Source: Pyxicephalus adspersus
Taxonomy: Eukaryota > Chordata > Amphibia > Anura > Pyxicephalidae
DNA length: 64,000 nt
Direction of reading: 5' to 3'
Assembly: GCF_032062135.1 (NCBI RefSeq)
Contig: NC_092858.1
Location: forward strand, 163,219,882-163,283,881
Under the pieces are notes generated by a model that made no database searches, was not told the origin of the DNA, and worked only from the letters and a program-made list of their open reading frames with translations. The position numbers and the translations under genes are program-made. Below are positions 1-12,561 of this stretch, one piece after another. Each line of letters starts with the position of its first letter. Position 1 is the first letter of the stretch.

Positions 1-70
1 ACTTACATACAAATTCAACTTAAGAACAAACCTACAGTCCCTATCTCCCATGTAACCTGGGGACTACCTG
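1..70 (-). mobile_element. Tigger-like MITE, inverted end fragment at window edge
   Basis: The reverse complement starts CAGGTAGTCCCCAGGTTACA and continues like the left ends of the copies at 1745, 33035 and 60326. A TA target dinucleotide follows at 71-72. The element runs off the left edge of the window. CAGGTAGTC ends with TA duplication suggest a Tc1/mariner (pogo/Tigger-like) origin. No transposase is present. Confidence 0.8.
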
Positions 71-1576
71 TACTTTAAAAATATCTCATGGATGTATTTA
101 CTGATAATAATTGTTTTGGCATCTTTGTTGATTACTGTTTAGAATGTTTAGCCGTCTCAGACACATTTTGCATCCTAGATTTATATTCGAGTCAAAGCAA
201 CCTAAGATATTCCATAAGGGAAGTTTTACCCTTGAGCAGGAAAATTGTATTTATAAACCTTAGTTCTTTGCAGCAATGTTCCAAAACAAAGGGTGAGGCC
301 TTTTCTATGGTGCAATGGGTGAAGTGTGAGAAGTATGACGCTGGTCAAGACTGTAACATGGACCTCAAGGAATGGACACTTATGCTGTGTTTTTAGTAGG
401 TAATCTTTAGGGTAGCAAGCAATCCAACATGGCTCTTGGAGGCTGGCATCTTGCCATTGCAATATTCATCTTGGTTGTAGATTATTTTATTGTTATAAGT
501 AGATCTAGATATTTCCCCCACAATACTTCTTTCCTGCCATAAGATATCCTAAGTCTAATTAGCAGCATAATTTAACCCACTTCTTCCGTATCCAGGTGGT
601 CCTTGACCCTACCCCCATCTTCCCAGCCTGGGATTGGAAAGGTGCACAGTGATGAGCTCATATCTCTGTTACTCTGCTTTCTATCAGGCTTCCTGTGCTG
701 CTTCTTTCTCTTATACTCCAGCTCTGATGCAGATAGATGGTTGATTTCAGGTCAAATTTAGATATTTACATTGCATAAATTAAAAAATATATTTAATAAT
801 GCATATCTTTATCTTAACAAAATACAATGCTAGCTATTGTTAAGCTTACTGCACACATTTTACATACATTTGGTAAATTGCTAATATATCCTTATTAAAT
901 ATAGGATTCCTATTTCAGGAAATATTGTCTCCAAGATAAATAAAAAAACGGAGGACAAAAACAACTTAAACTCCATCAAAGTGACCCAGCTTTGACTTCA
1001 GTCCTTTTAAGGCCACCGATAATCAACATCCTGGCTGTGTAGCCTCCGAAGCTGCCGTCATATTGCAGAAATGTCGGGGTCAGGATATAGGAATGTTCTT
1101 AACTATGGATATTTTTCTTTCAAAGCAAGTAAATATATTGTTGGTGCCTTTGCCCTTGCAGAAAATAAATGGATTTAATGGTACATTTTGCTCTCTTCTA
1201 AGGCATTTAAATCTATTAAAGTGGTCTACTCCCTTGAAGGGTGGGTAAATTTATATAAATAGCCTCTTAGATAAATGCCAAGTCTATTTATGTTTGTCTG
1301 GTACATGTGATTCCATTCATTGGAGCTCCTTGGTAACCTTCCAGATGAGGATCTCAGGGAGATGGCTGCATTCTCCTATAATGATGTGATATGTAGAAGA
1401 AAAATACCAGGGGGAAATAATCTATCCTAAATCATTTATATTAACAAAAAGTAAAAAACATGTACAGTAAAATAATGATATCCCGATCGGCCCTTTTGCC
1501 TTTTGTCAAGCTTCCTACATGACTCGATTACCACTAGCTAGCAGTTGACCAGTAGCCATGTTTACCATTGAACAAA

Positions 1577-2419
1577 GGGGTTGATTTACTAAAGGAATTT
1601 AGACTTTTAACATAGCAGATTATAGTATCTTTTTGTATTTAACTTATCAGGAAAAAATGAAGCTCTTCTGTCTTTCCAATCATATCCATCCAATCATATC
1701 CTATATAACATGCAAGAAAAATCTTTTTTTTAGAATTCTTTATACAGGTAGTCCTCGGGTTACATACACGATGGGAACTGTAGGTTTGTTCTTAAGTTGA
1801 ATTTGTATGTAAGTCGGAACGTAAGACGGAAGTACATTTTTTAATAAATGCAATGGTCTGGTATCATGACGTCACTCTGGGGGAAGTGTCTTTCCCTTTG
1901 AGTGACACATAGGCAGGGGTGTAGTGGGGCGGCATGTTTACATAACAATGATGCGCATGCACGTTCACCATGGATAGTACCATGTCCCCTCTTCTTTTTT
2001 AACGACTACACCCCTGCAAACAAAGCAAAAAAATAAACTTTATGGAGCCTAGACATTCATTAACTTCTGGAGCAAGCTGTGCTTTTGATATGTGAAAAGA
2101 AACAACTGCAGAGTTTGTCTTGGTCATTAAAGAGTTACAAGAGGTTGCAGAACAGCAAAAGACTTCTGCAAGTCATGCAAACCACCCCCTCCCCCATCAA
2201 GCCTCTGTCCTGCACACAAACGAGCAGGAAAGCCCCATTTGTATGTAGGATTCGTTCTTATGTCAGGTGTCCTTAACTTGGGGACTACCTGTACATGATT
2301 AAGCATTCATTGCAAAGTGAATTATCACCACATTTACCAAGCTAAGTGAAATATCCCTTGCAAGGTGACAATTGTGTTTGGTAAGTGAACAGCTTAAATT
2401 CCTTTAGTAAATCACCCCC
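1577..2419 (+). mobile_element. MITE with GGGG(T)TGATTTACTAAAGG ends, host of a nested insertion
   Basis: The left end reads GGGGTTGATTTACTAAAGGA. The right end is its inverse, TCCTTTAGTAAATCACCCCC, with about 25 bp nearly matching. The interior is split by another MITE at 1745-2291, so the original element was roughly 300 bp. The right interior has short direct motifs such as TTGCAAGGTGA that also occur near 34380. No coding capacity is seen and the superfamily is not assigned. Confidence 0.8.
1745..2291 (+). mobile_element. Tigger-like MITE, full-length copy A with extra GC-rich cassette
   Basis: Terminal inverted repeats are CAGGTAGTCCTCGGGTTACA and the inverse of AACTTGGGGACTACCTG. TA occurs on both sides (1743-1744 and 2292-2293). 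The ends match the copies at 33035 and 60326. The section 1857-2018 is GC-richer, is absent from those two copies, and matches the inverse of 56946-57106. The element is non-coding. Confidence 0.88.
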
Positions 2420-2433
2420 TTGCTAGCACACTA

Positions 2434-2653
2434 TGGCCCTAATTTGGAAAAGGTCTCCAAGGCTGGAGAGAATACACTTTCAGAAGTGAACTGGGTGATT
2501 CAGAAAACATGGAATGGATTTTTAAAAATCATTTGCTATTTGCTAGCAAATGGTTTGAATCCTGGACCAGATGCATTCCAGGTTTGCTGGATCACCCAGC
2601 TTCACTGATGAAAGTGTAATCTCTCCAGCCTTGGAGAGCTTTCATAAATCAGG
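2434..2653 (+). mobile_element. Short palindromic MITE (GCCCTRATTT family)
   Basis: The element is almost wholly an inverted repeat. The left half contains TCTCCAAGGCTGGAGAGAAT and the right half contains ATCTCTCCAGCCTTGGAGAG. The centre reads GCAAATGGTTTGAATCCTGG. It begins GCCCTAATTT, ends AAATCAGGGT, and is flanked by CTATG on both sides, which may be a 5-bp target duplication. Related copies lie at 24681 and 45759. Confidence 0.85.
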
Positions 2654-3524
2654 GTCTATGTGCCCACACATAGTCAGTACAGAATGCATTAGCGGCTTGA
2701 CAATTCTGCATTATGACTTCTTACTAACAATGATTAATATTTTTCTTTATCTCCTGTACAATCACAAGCTGCAGCTATTCATTTTACTTTGAAGTTAATT
2801 TTACACTGCTTCAGTTTATATGTTTTTAGTTTTGCCCATTACACCCAGCATTTAAATACATTAACATTTGGCCTCGTTGTAAATGCCAGTTTTTTGATGC
2901 ATAAAGAAATATTAATTTTGCTTGTAAAAGTGCTGACTGTTAGCTAAGTTACTGCAACTGATTTGGTTTCCTTTTAGGCTATTATTGAATGTGACCATAT
3001 TTTTTTTAATAATGCTAAATGTTTTGCTGACTGTGTCTGCCTTGCAGAAGTATTCATAGTGCACACTAGTAATTACAGAACTAATTCTCTATATGGATTT
3101 AGACTTTAATGACTTAATTTTATTATATATTTCATGCTCTAATTATTTAAAATAGAAATAATATGGTTGAGAGATAATGAACTGCATTGGGGCTAATAAA
3201 CTAGAATGATTGATTTTTTAAATAATTTTATAGATTTTATTTTTTGTGGGATACAAAATTAAAACAAAGTTATCAATTTTGATGAAGTATGGCATTTGCT
3301 GTGACTTTCTGTGTTCTGATATCATTGCATTCTACAATCTCTGTCTGTCAGCATTGAAGCATACAATTTCAACAAGTAATTTCAGTAAATATGGTGAGAT
3401 CAAAAATATTAGGAATGAATTCCAGGCAAGCAGATAAATACACACAGGAATCACATATACAGCAGCTGTTTTACCAAAAGACTTGTAATTCTGTTCACAT
3501 ATTCCATAGATTTATACAGCTGCA

Positions 3525-3585
3525 TAGCCGCCAAAGGGGGGACCTGATCATTCTCTTTTACAACATACAGAAAGGCCAGGATCCT
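3525..3585 (+). pseudogene. Possible LINE ORF relic
   Basis: A short stretch (CCAAAGGGGGGACCTGATCA, then TTTTACAACATACAGAAAGG) resembles the segment near 25900-25945 of the LINE ORF at 25783-26157, which encodes IRGDMITLYKYINGP. It is too short for firm assignment. Confidence 0.4.
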
Positions 3586-3599
3586 GTGATGGGGTTAAG

Positions 3600-4873
3600 T
3601 GCGGGATAGGGGAAGTTAAGGTCAGTAAAGATAGATTGGTGAAAACCCGGATAAAGGTGGGTGGGAGTGGAGTATATAGTAAGATACGGTGACGTCAGAA
3701 GTCTGGCCTCTGGGAAGGAAACCCTCCCTGTTATTTGGGATTAGTGAGTTTAAAGTTCTTTGATTCCAATTGGGTTGGCGGTTTGAGGTTCTCGAGGTCA
3801 GGGAACTGAGAAAATGATGGAGTTGTTTGGACAACCATCTCTGATTGGGGTCTCCTAAGTGGTATATTTTTGCAGCAAGTGTTAATTGTTGTGGTGGTAG
3901 TAAGCATTCCCGAGTTGGTTGATTTGCCCTGGGAGCCAGGCATATCAATGAGGATGCCGATCCCCGGTTGATGGCAGTAAAGTAGGCAATGCCCTCGAGG
4001 ACCTTCAACCTGATTAGTTGTTAGATGGGGTTGTATTGTTGTAATATTAAAAGGTTGCAATCTTGTAAGTTGCAATGGTAATGTTTTGATAATATGATGT
4101 GACTGTTCTATTAATACAATTAGCAATAAACGACCGTAAGGCCATTTGCACCAAATCACCAAAAAGGTTGTCATTATTTGGATAGGTGGGTAGATGTTAG
4201 GGGGGGGGGGGGGGTCTGCATGGAGCACTGATCTGCTTCCATCAAGAATCAATTTATGATAGGACTGTGGAATGATAAAGGATCCCTTTGTTTCTTTTCT
4301 CTCTCCTCCCATGTTCCTTGTTATCACGGCTATACAGGAACTTTGAGACGCTGATACCAAATGAATGTACTAAATATTCTATGAACAAAAGCAGCATTTC
4401 AGTAATGTTTCCGTCTCCCATGAAAATTGGTAATCTAATGGTTTGGTAATGAATAGTAAGCAGCAGGAAAGATGAAGAACTAACAGCTACTGAAAAAGCA
4501 AGAAGAGGCATTCACTGCAGATTTTCAGGTACAGCTTCCTTTCCAGCCCGGAGTTTGGACATGCTGACCTGCAGCCCCCAGGACCTGGCTTGGCCTGGAC
4601 CCCCACTGGGAGGATGAGCTAAGAGCACATTGGAGCTCAATTTGAGACTGTCATTTAAAGGAGAAATGCTTCTCTTACACTTACACCATGAATTTACGAG
4701 TTCAGCAAGGATGCTAAACGTCAGCGGTCAGTGTTGACTGTATGGAATGCTTTTGGATGTGAACTGCCAATGTATGACACTCTGCTACCATAAGCCGCTC
4801 CCTCTGAATGTGTTGAGCTACAATAAACCTGCCCTTACAGGGTGAGTGCTACTTTTTTGCAAAAAAAAAAAAA
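3600..4873 (+). repeat. Possible retroposed sequence ending in a poly-A tract
   Basis: The region is non-coding on the plus strand. It ends with AATAAA at about 4823, then TTTTTTGC and an A13 run at 4861-4873, which looks like the 3' end of a reverse-transcribed insert. It also contains a run of 15 G at 4200-4214. The long minus-strand reading frame 3731-4360 has no recognisable protein similarity. The 5' boundary is not determined. Confidence 0.4.
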
Positions 4874-5526
4874 GACTGAAAAAATAAAGTTATACGTTTT
4901 GGCTAGGGATATTTTTTTCCTATCACAATGCAAATCTATGCAAGTCTATTGGGCTCATTTACCAAAGGGCAAGCAGTCTGTTTATACACAAACAACACCA
5001 GCAATTTTCATTAGAATCAGCCACTTTATGATCACCAATATTCAGAACTTTAAAGTGGAGAATGCTTTAGACTACAATAGGAATCAGAGATGCTGTTGCT
5101 GGTACCAGTAAGGGCAGTTTAATCACTTGAGAGTAGGTGCTTGCCCCTAAAGTAATTCAGGGTTTGGTTAAGTATTTGCAGGTTGGCTAGTAAGCGCTAA
5201 AGGAGGGGGGTTACAGAACAAACTGTGCAACAATAAACTAGCCACAAAGATGGCTGTTACTCCTGTGCTTTATTTTTCTAACCTATAGTCCCATAGCGCC
5301 AGGTATTGGGTGGGGAACATGTTTTTGTGTGATCCCAGTATTGCATTATGCAGGTCAGTGAACTTTACTTAGCTATTCATACTACTATGCATTGTGTTCT
5401 TGTACCATGGATTGTTGGGAGTACATAAAAAAAGAATTAATTAATGTAACCTGTGTTAATGTTTGTGTATGAATGCATCATAAAAGTGTGAACCTGGCCT
5501 TAAAGTTTATTTGTAAAACAAAGATA

Positions 5527-5527
<1 letters not shown>

Positions 5528-5568
<41 letters not shown>
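5528..5568. repeat. (AT)n microsatellite
   Basis: About 40 bp of alternating TA dinucleotides between GATAATATG and GTTATTGCTC. It is a simple length-variable repeat. Confidence 0.95.
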
Positions 5569-5573
<5 letters not shown>

Positions 5574-6815
5574 TTGCTCTCTGAAGACTCCCTACCCTTT
5601 CCCTTTATATTGTGTGCTATGCCATTAAGACATTCCTGAACAGGTTTATTGTGACCCTCATAGAGTTCTAATGGAGAATGTTACAAAAAAGCTGAAGGTT
5701 CTCTACTTTGTAAATGACAAAACATCAGGATTAATCTCGGTCCTTTTATTAGATAACCCAGAATGCGGTTTCTAATGGCCCAGCTCCTTAATGATAAGGA
5801 CGCAAGGACAGGAATGTAAAGACTAAGAAGAGCACATAAAAGAAGAGCATTAAAAATGATCCTTGGGGAAAATTTAACTTTTATTATAGTTATTCCCAGC
5901 TGAAGACACTGGGGTTATCAGCGGTTTCCCGAGCACAGCTGTGAACTGTTAACCCTGTACTTTCAATATGGAACACACTGATAAAGAACATCGCAGAGCA
6001 ATGGAGCAGCAATATGCAGTCTGTAATGTTGGCTGTAGAAACCAAATTCTATTTTCACAGAATAGGAGAATGAAAGCTAACTTCCCTCCCTATGACATAT
6101 GAGAGCCTTGAACCAACTTGGTTACAAGAGCTTCTGCTTTTTGAAGGGCTTATAGCTTCCCAAACATAACTATGTGGAAAGTTTGGTAGAATAGTATAGT
6201 GAACACAATAGGTCTAATGCTATTGCAGGAAAAATAACTTCATACCTACATACTTGTTCCAAGAAAGTTATTCTAAATGTTTTGAGGAAATTGGACCAGC
6301 ATTGAAGATAGGCGACTATTTTTTGCAGATTAAAAGGTTGGAAATGGAAGCGACATACTGAGATATTGGCAATGACATGCACATTTCACTGTATAGGCAT
6401 CCTTGAACCTACTGCTTGGTTTATGGACTATGGAAGAACATTGGATCAACTGAAGGATATGTTGCACACGGAGAACATGCAGCTATTATTCACAACAAGT
6501 CACTGATGGGAGAAGTACCCAAGTATCTAGTAATGCAATACAAGAGAACTAAGCATGTATGTACGAGGGATGACTGTGAACTGGAGGTCTATGGTTGGAC
6601 TGACTAATGGCCGGCATAGCCACTAAGATAAGTTGAGATTCATAAAGGTGTCTACTAGGCACAGATAGTTCAATGCCTTAGCTCCCAACCATACTCAGCC
6701 CTCCAAGCACTGCCCTTGTGTTGGGTACATTTTATTTATTATTAACAATGGCTTGCTATAAATATATATTTATGTATATGAACATATGTATACTTTTCAT
6801 GAGGTCTTCCTAGAG

Positions 6816-7117
6816 CAGTGTTTCTCAGCCTTTTTTGTACATAGAAGAACCTCATTGAAGTAACATTCAGGACTTCGGGGAACCCCTGCTATAGTCACTA
6901 TACTCACAACTCACATTAAATTAGTGTGTAAATCAGTATGAGGAATTCATCTTACATTGCTTCCCAGTGGGAATAATACCATCTTTACAGATAGTCAAAT
7001 AGTTCATTGGTGTCTAATAAATTGACCTGCCAGTCACAAACTGCTCACTGCTTAGGGAACCCACAGCAACCTCTGGCAAACCAAAGGGTTCCATGAAACC
7101 CACGTTGAGAAACACTG
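6816..7117 (+). mobile_element. hAT-type MITE with 8-bp target duplication
   Basis: The ends are CAGTGTTTCTCAGCC and the inverse GTTGAGAAACACTG, typical of hAT transposons. The flanks TCCTAGAG (6808-6815) and TCCCAGAG (7118-7125) match at 7 of 8 positions. The 302-bp element has no coding capacity. Confidence 0.9.
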
Positions 7118-9312
7118 TCCCAGAGGAATGCAACCCATCCTTTAGCTAGCATCTTTTAAGGGTAAGATGCTAGGTAAAGATGATCATTGCTCAGCATTTG
7201 GTCATTTACTGATCCTTTTCTCTGTCTCTCTTTACAAATCAAAACAAGGATTCTTATCTAATCTACAGTTTCATCCAGAATTTACTGTATTCAACTTGTT
7301 TGTGATCATCTGCCAAGCCTTTAGATTGGATGGGACTCTTTGGACTTTTGCAACCTATTTCTGCAGCTAAGTATCTTTTATTATATATAATCTATTTATT
7401 ATTGCATTGTTAAATCTATCTGTCCTTATATAATTGAATAATATACTTTTTAAATTAACTTTGAAATGTAACTCTGTAAATTAATATTTAGATAAATTGT
7501 CACTAATCATATCTGTGACATATTACCCTGCTGTGGTGCACATTTTTTCTAGTCCATGTTACACAGTTTGCTGAAAAAAGGTTGATTGGTTTACAATATG
7601 AATAAAGTTCCCATCTCAAAATGCCTATTGAATGATGGCATATTGTCAGTTTTGCCTAATTTTTTGACGGGGTAATATTATGATTGCCTACTGGTAGCAC
7701 ATATATTGTTAGGACTGATCACTTTTATTAATGTATTGCCAAGGCAACGCTTACACACAATGTTATCACATTACATTTAAACAAAGTATATTAATAAGCA
7801 AGTCAAAGTAATACCAATAAATAACTAATAAAACAAGAAGCAGAAGTTACTCTTTCAGCCAATAATGACTGCTGCAAGAGAGCCCTCTAACCCAAGCCAA
7901 TAACTGGAAACTGGCCCATGGAATGGAACCTTTGATACAAATATCTAATCTGAACACCATATTACTTTAACTGAAGCCAATCAAAACCAAATCATAACTC
8001 CATGTTTCCAAAACCCAGCACCACCATTACCTGAAGTCTTCTACTTATAGTTTTTGAGATTTTAATATATTTGGCATAGCATATTTATATAAAGTATGTC
8101 ATCGCTTCTATCTATGGTTGATTTTCTCCACTGAATCAAAGAATAATATAATTGCCTATGTGTTAATTAGTTAAACTTATGAAAAGCTCAGATATATTAC
8201 CAGCTATGCATTGAGCTAACTTCATTATATATACTGTACATACTGTATAGTATGCATATATGACATTTTTTTTGCATTACAAGGGTAAGCCCACAGTGCT
8301 ACACAACACCATACAGAGAAAAACAGAAAACACTTCAATAACTCGCTTACAGGAGCAATTTGAACAGAGAAACAGAAATGGAAACTGCAGATTGTGATGA
8401 ACCATCCTCAGCATTAACAAGATGTCAATCAATAGACTCAGTAAAATACATCTAGCTGCCCAGTGATTGGATCGGGGTAACAAATGCTTCATACTAAGGA
8501 AGCCGCAGGCACTTTTGAGTCTAGTCAGCCTCAAGAGGCTTTTAAACTCCATAAGGGACATCATAAAAACAAAGAAGATGCAGCTTGAAATGTTTAGTAA
8601 CCTACATGATAAAGTCAGTCTAAATGGTGCCTATAAAACAGAAGCAATTACAGTGATGTAGGAATGGAAGGAACTGAATAGCGGAAGAACTAAATTATAT
8701 TAAGATACCTAGCTCTTTAGTCAACTGTGCTTTGTAGTGTTTGTACCTGGCTTAAAGAGAACCAGACATGCCTGATCTTTGCAGGAATCTAAGTGTCCAG
8801 TCTTAAAGTGGGGATACAGTCTGGCAGAACATATAGTGAAAACCAAACAACGATCTCCCAATTCCTTATTGGACATATCATTTTCTTGCCTGCCCTACTT
8901 TGGGTAATGTTTGTCCAAAAGTATTGTCAAAGTAATGTAATATATCACAACATCCCCCCTCTCTCCCAGTTTACCATACAATAGTACTAGAAGCAGCTAT
9001 ATTGAATGGTTAAATGATATCCTATTCAGGTACAGAGGAAACTGTAAATTTAAGAAATAAAGCATTTTGTTTTTATCCTCATTTAATTTGTCACTGACAC
9101 TCCCTGGTTTGTTTGCACTGCAATTAAAAGTATATCTTCTCACCTCTGTACATCAAAAGAACCTTCTACTTCCAATGGGAACAGGCTGATTCAACCTGAT
9201 AATAAAACTAAGAGTGTGTAACCCTTGCAGAAAACCACATAATTCAAGAGATCCGGTAATCTCACATTTAGACTTCATTATCAGAAAATGGAATATAGTA
9301 TCTTCAAAGTGC

Positions 9313-9914
9313 AATGATTCTGGTGAGGCCACTCGTATAGTCACTCAATGATCACCCAAACTAGGGCTCCATGTCAGACATCAGATAAATAAATGTAAAG
9401 AGCAAAATCAACTCATCTGATAGGACAGTCTACAATTTCTTGACTAAAAAATGAAATATATCCAACCCGTTTCTGAGATCGAGCCAATCCCCCTTTATCA
9501 GGGCTTTTAAATACCTTGGTAGTAATACCAAATGGACTCAAAATTCAGCGCTTATAGGGGTAATCTCTAGAGGCTTTCCATTTAAAAATCCTCAGATTGG
9601 GAGATAAATAACACTGAAGTTGCTTCAACTATTCTGGTGAGGCTGCTAATTTAAATGGTCAGCCCAACAAGGGTACTGCTTGAAACATCAGATAAAAGAA
9701 TGTAATAAATCTGATAGGAAAGTCAATTTCTTGTGCAAAAAGAGAAATATACCCAACACATTTCGGGGCTTCAGCCAATTCTGATTTATCAGGGCTTTTA
9801 AATACATTGATGGTAACAAATGAACAGGTACAATGCTGATGGGAGTAATCTCTAGAGTTTTTTTTACAGAAAATGACCAGATTGGGAGGTATACCACTGA
9901 AATTGCTTCAATGG
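9313..9914. repeat. Two-unit diverged tandem repeat (about 300 bp unit)
   Basis: The unit at about 9313-9625 repeats at about 9626-9914. Matching blocks in the same order are ATTCTGGTGAGGC, ACATCAGATAAA, TCTGATAGGA, GAAATATA followed by CCAAC, TTTATCAGGGCTTTTAAATA, GTAATCTCTAGAG and TTGCTTCAA. The second unit is slightly shorter. It lies 430 bp past GRIK1 exon 3, in intron 3. Part of the unit resembles a common frog interspersed repeat in antisense, which is inference. Confidence 0.85.
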
Positions 9915-10343
9915 AGTGTACTTACAAGAAATAAGGCAAATTTAGACCTTTTAATGCAGGACTTTTATATTTGTAAAAGAAGGTCAGCAATGGCTGTTTC
10001 TAATTTTCCCACAGCAGCCAATCAGACTGTCTATATCACTCCGAATTGATAAAATGTGAATAGGCTGCTATAGTTAGGAAACATTATTGTTCAATGGACT
10101 GCCTTGTTATATAAGCCCAATGTGATTTTAGCCAGATAAAAGGCTGGTCTTTGATTTGGTGACCAAGGTAAAGAATAGATTTTATAGAAAAGACCTTGTG
10201 AAAGATTCTAACAAGCAAAGTTTTAAGAGGTCACTGTGGTGAGCAAGGCCAACAGACTATATTATCTATACAACAAACATATGGTATAGAATCTCATTGT
10301 CAGAATATATGAAAAGAAAATTCCCATTTACTGTATAACATAC

Positions 10344-10601
10344 CAGTGCTGTCTTCATACACAACGGTCACAGTCTTCCAACTGTAGTGTAAGACCAAAT
10401 CCAACACAGCTCGGCTGATGGCAGCATAGTCAGGGTGAAGGTTAATAAAAAATGTGTCTTTGTTGTCCACTGATGGATGTTTCCATCGTGTTTGGATATG
10501 GGGAACTTCTAAAGCGTTGCAGATAGACTGGACTGCACTGACGGAGGAACTGTGTGATGGCCCGAACAATGCAGCCACACCAAGAGCCAGCTGGTCGCAT
10601 G
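10344..10601 (-). CDS. GRIK1: GRIK1 (kainate receptor GluK1) exon 3, part of the amino-terminal domain
   Basis: This internal coding exon has 258 bp and reads on the minus strand. The acceptor is pyrimidine-rich and ends CCATTCCTAG at 10602. The donor GTATGT starts at 10343. The exon opens with two bases that complete the Ala codon begun by exon 2 and closes with one base of a Gly codon. It encodes [19 protein letters not shown], then [36 protein letters not shown], and ends near [11 protein letters not shown], about 86 residues. These belong to the amino-terminal domain that governs subunit assembly in kainate receptors. The PSVDNKD stretch and the VYEDSTG end favour GRIK1 over its paralogues. 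No stop or frameshift is seen, so the gene looks functional. I do not see the next exon between 1 and 10343. Confidence 0.96.
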
Positions 10602-11368
10602 CTAGGAATGGAGGAAAATAATAGTTACTTACAACTGTATATTCTATTGTGATTAAAGCTACGCGGGTAAAAAGTCCATCAGGTTCAAGAAATAAAATTT
10701 CTGTTGTGTCCTTCTACTATAAAACCTGAAAAAAGGCAAACTTCTTATTCATACATTGTTTCTTTAATCTCCACAATCAATGCAATGTCTACATTTGCAT
10801 ATGGACAGGGCTAACTGCTGGGAAAACAGGGGAGGTTTGAGCTGTAGGGAACTGGGCATTTGCCCCCTGGGACAGGTATAATAAGTTATATTGGACTGGT
10901 ATGATCCCCCTGTCGTAATTCCTGACTATGTTACTGCCGATTTTTGAGTTTTCCCACTCACCTTTGCATGTTACATTTTAAAAAATATAAAAATATATGT
11001 TGGAAATTCTATAAGGTTGAATGGGGCCTTCTAATAATGGGCATAACAAGTGGTAACTTAGTAAGAAAGACCGCTAAAACTAGAAAAATAAGTAGTAGAG
11101 GTAAGTACTAGCTATAGTGAGGGCAGTAAATTATGGTGTACAGCATTAGGAAAAATAATACTGGCCCATTTTATGTCTATTGTGGCGATTTACTGCAAAG
11201 CACATAATGTACAACATAAAAAAGTGAAGCTACATACATTAAGAGACAATAAAGGACTGAATAGATCGATAAACTTGAACAGGTCTATAAATAAACATGT
11301 GATAATTCTAGATACATGAAAAAGGCTAAACTGTATTGAAATGGCAGCAGTTCTTAAGTTAAACATAC
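10602..11368 (-). other. GRIK1: GRIK1 intron 2 (767 bp)
   Basis: The intron lies between the two GRIK1 exons, with a GT donor at 11368-11367 and an AG acceptor at 10603-10602. It is AT-rich except for a purine-rich patch around 10803-10870. I recognise no repeat, RNA gene or reading frame in it. It is very short compared with the flanking introns. Confidence 0.9.
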
Positions 11369-11536
11369 CTCTCCTTGAAGCTTCAAAGCTGTCAAACAAG
11401 TTGATTCTCTGGATATCGTAAGTTAATGTAGTGTTGGGCATCAAAGTTCGGTTTCTGTTGATATTAGTGACTGCAAACTTGAAAGCTAGTTCTTCCATAT
11501 TCACCGGCTCATTTTCCTGCGTCTCGAAAATACCTC
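11369..11536 (-). CDS. GRIK1: GRIK1 (kainate receptor GluK1) exon 2, part of the amino-terminal domain
   Basis: This internal coding exon has 168 bp and reads on the minus strand. It follows an acceptor ending TTTACAG at 11543-11537 and ends at a GTATGT donor starting at 11368. It enters with two bases of a codon and leaves with one, so exon 1 should end in phase 1. It encodes about 56 residues, including [47 protein letters not shown] and DSFEASRR. This is the first part of the extracellular bilobed amino-terminal domain (LIVBP-like fold) of a glutamate-gated cation channel at neuronal membranes. Two N-glycosylation sequons are visible, NRT and NTT. The residues fit GRIK1 better than GRIK2 or GRIK3, especially [20 protein letters not shown] and EASRR. 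It pairs in phase with the next exon at 10344-10601. The open reading frame running past 11369 into intron sequence is not coding. Confidence 0.95.
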
Positions 11537-12561
11537 CTGTAAACCAGAGATAAACCAGCAGAGCGGTTACATTGATGCACTGGGATTATGTTTAAAATAG
11601 TAAGTAAGCATGTAATGTGATAGCTGTATACGGTATTTCGTCAGCTAGAAAGCAACACTATTAAGGCACAGTTTATATAAAATCTTTAGTATTCTCAGCT
11701 GATCTAGAATCATAAAATACTAATAAAGCATGTTTGATTTGCACCAAAATGAACCTGTGCTTTTCCCATGAGTGAACCTGTGGTTTTTCAATGCTGGCAT
11801 GTTGGCTGCTCAACTGGTTCCATGTAGTTACCCTTTCATGTTCATTGCTATTCTATTCACAATTTGGAGCTTATACAGGTGATTATGACTATTTCTGTAC
11901 CACCTTATGACAGCGTTGGGTCCAATCACCATGTACCATTGTCAATCACCGTGCATTATTGAGATGTAGAAGTAAGTAGAGCCAGTCAAATGTCCTCCAT
12001 ACCTGAAATACTATATATTTGTCTTCAAAACCTCTGATGGAGACATCAAATCCACATAAGGGACATTCTTTCCAGGACAATTTGGTGCATATAATGACAG
12101 AGAAGCCAACTACTTTAAAGGAGGCATGAAATAGGCCATCTACAGTACATCAAAATAAAACAACTACCTCTGAATGGGTAACGCACCCTTAACACCAATT
12201 GTTTTCCACCTATAATGTCATATTAACATCCTTTCCTGGGCATTTAAATACAACCTATATAATTTGATGGTTTAACACTGACTATTACTAGATGGGCCGT
12301 CATTTAGGTTAGCATAAACACACCTTACTAGTTTGCTTCAAAGAAATGAAAACATTTCTGATCACTATTGGGAGTGAAATAAATCTGTCCGAGCATAGCA
12401 TTTTATATTCAATATAAAACTCAGCAGTTTCACAAAGATTTGTTCATACATTAAACTCCCAAACATTTAACACAAGTTCCACTATTAGATGTCCTCTGAT
12501 TATCAAAATCATTCACTTTACTTTACTTTTTACTACTTTAGTAAATCCCTACTTTACTAAG

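Larger units (their letters stand above)
1..10343 (-). other. GRIK1: GRIK1 intron 3 (5' portion, continues past coordinate 1)
   Basis: Sequence downstream of exon 3 on the gene's strand. I looked for the next amino-terminal-domain exon on the minus strand and found none, so the intron probably continues out of the window. Besides the repeats listed separately, the stretches 73-1576, 2660-3520, 4876-6815 and 7126-9312 are AT-rich and non-coding. Reading frames there are short and resemble no protein I know. Confidence 0.75.

Noticed and set aside
3731..4360. 209-codon minus-strand reading frame
   Set aside because: Antisense to a probable retroposed sequence, overlapping other frames, passing through a 15-G run, with no known domain.
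10300..10343. Extension of the exon 3 reading frame past 10344
   Set aside because: It runs through a consensus GTATGT donor, and the protein match to GRIK1 stops at the splice site.
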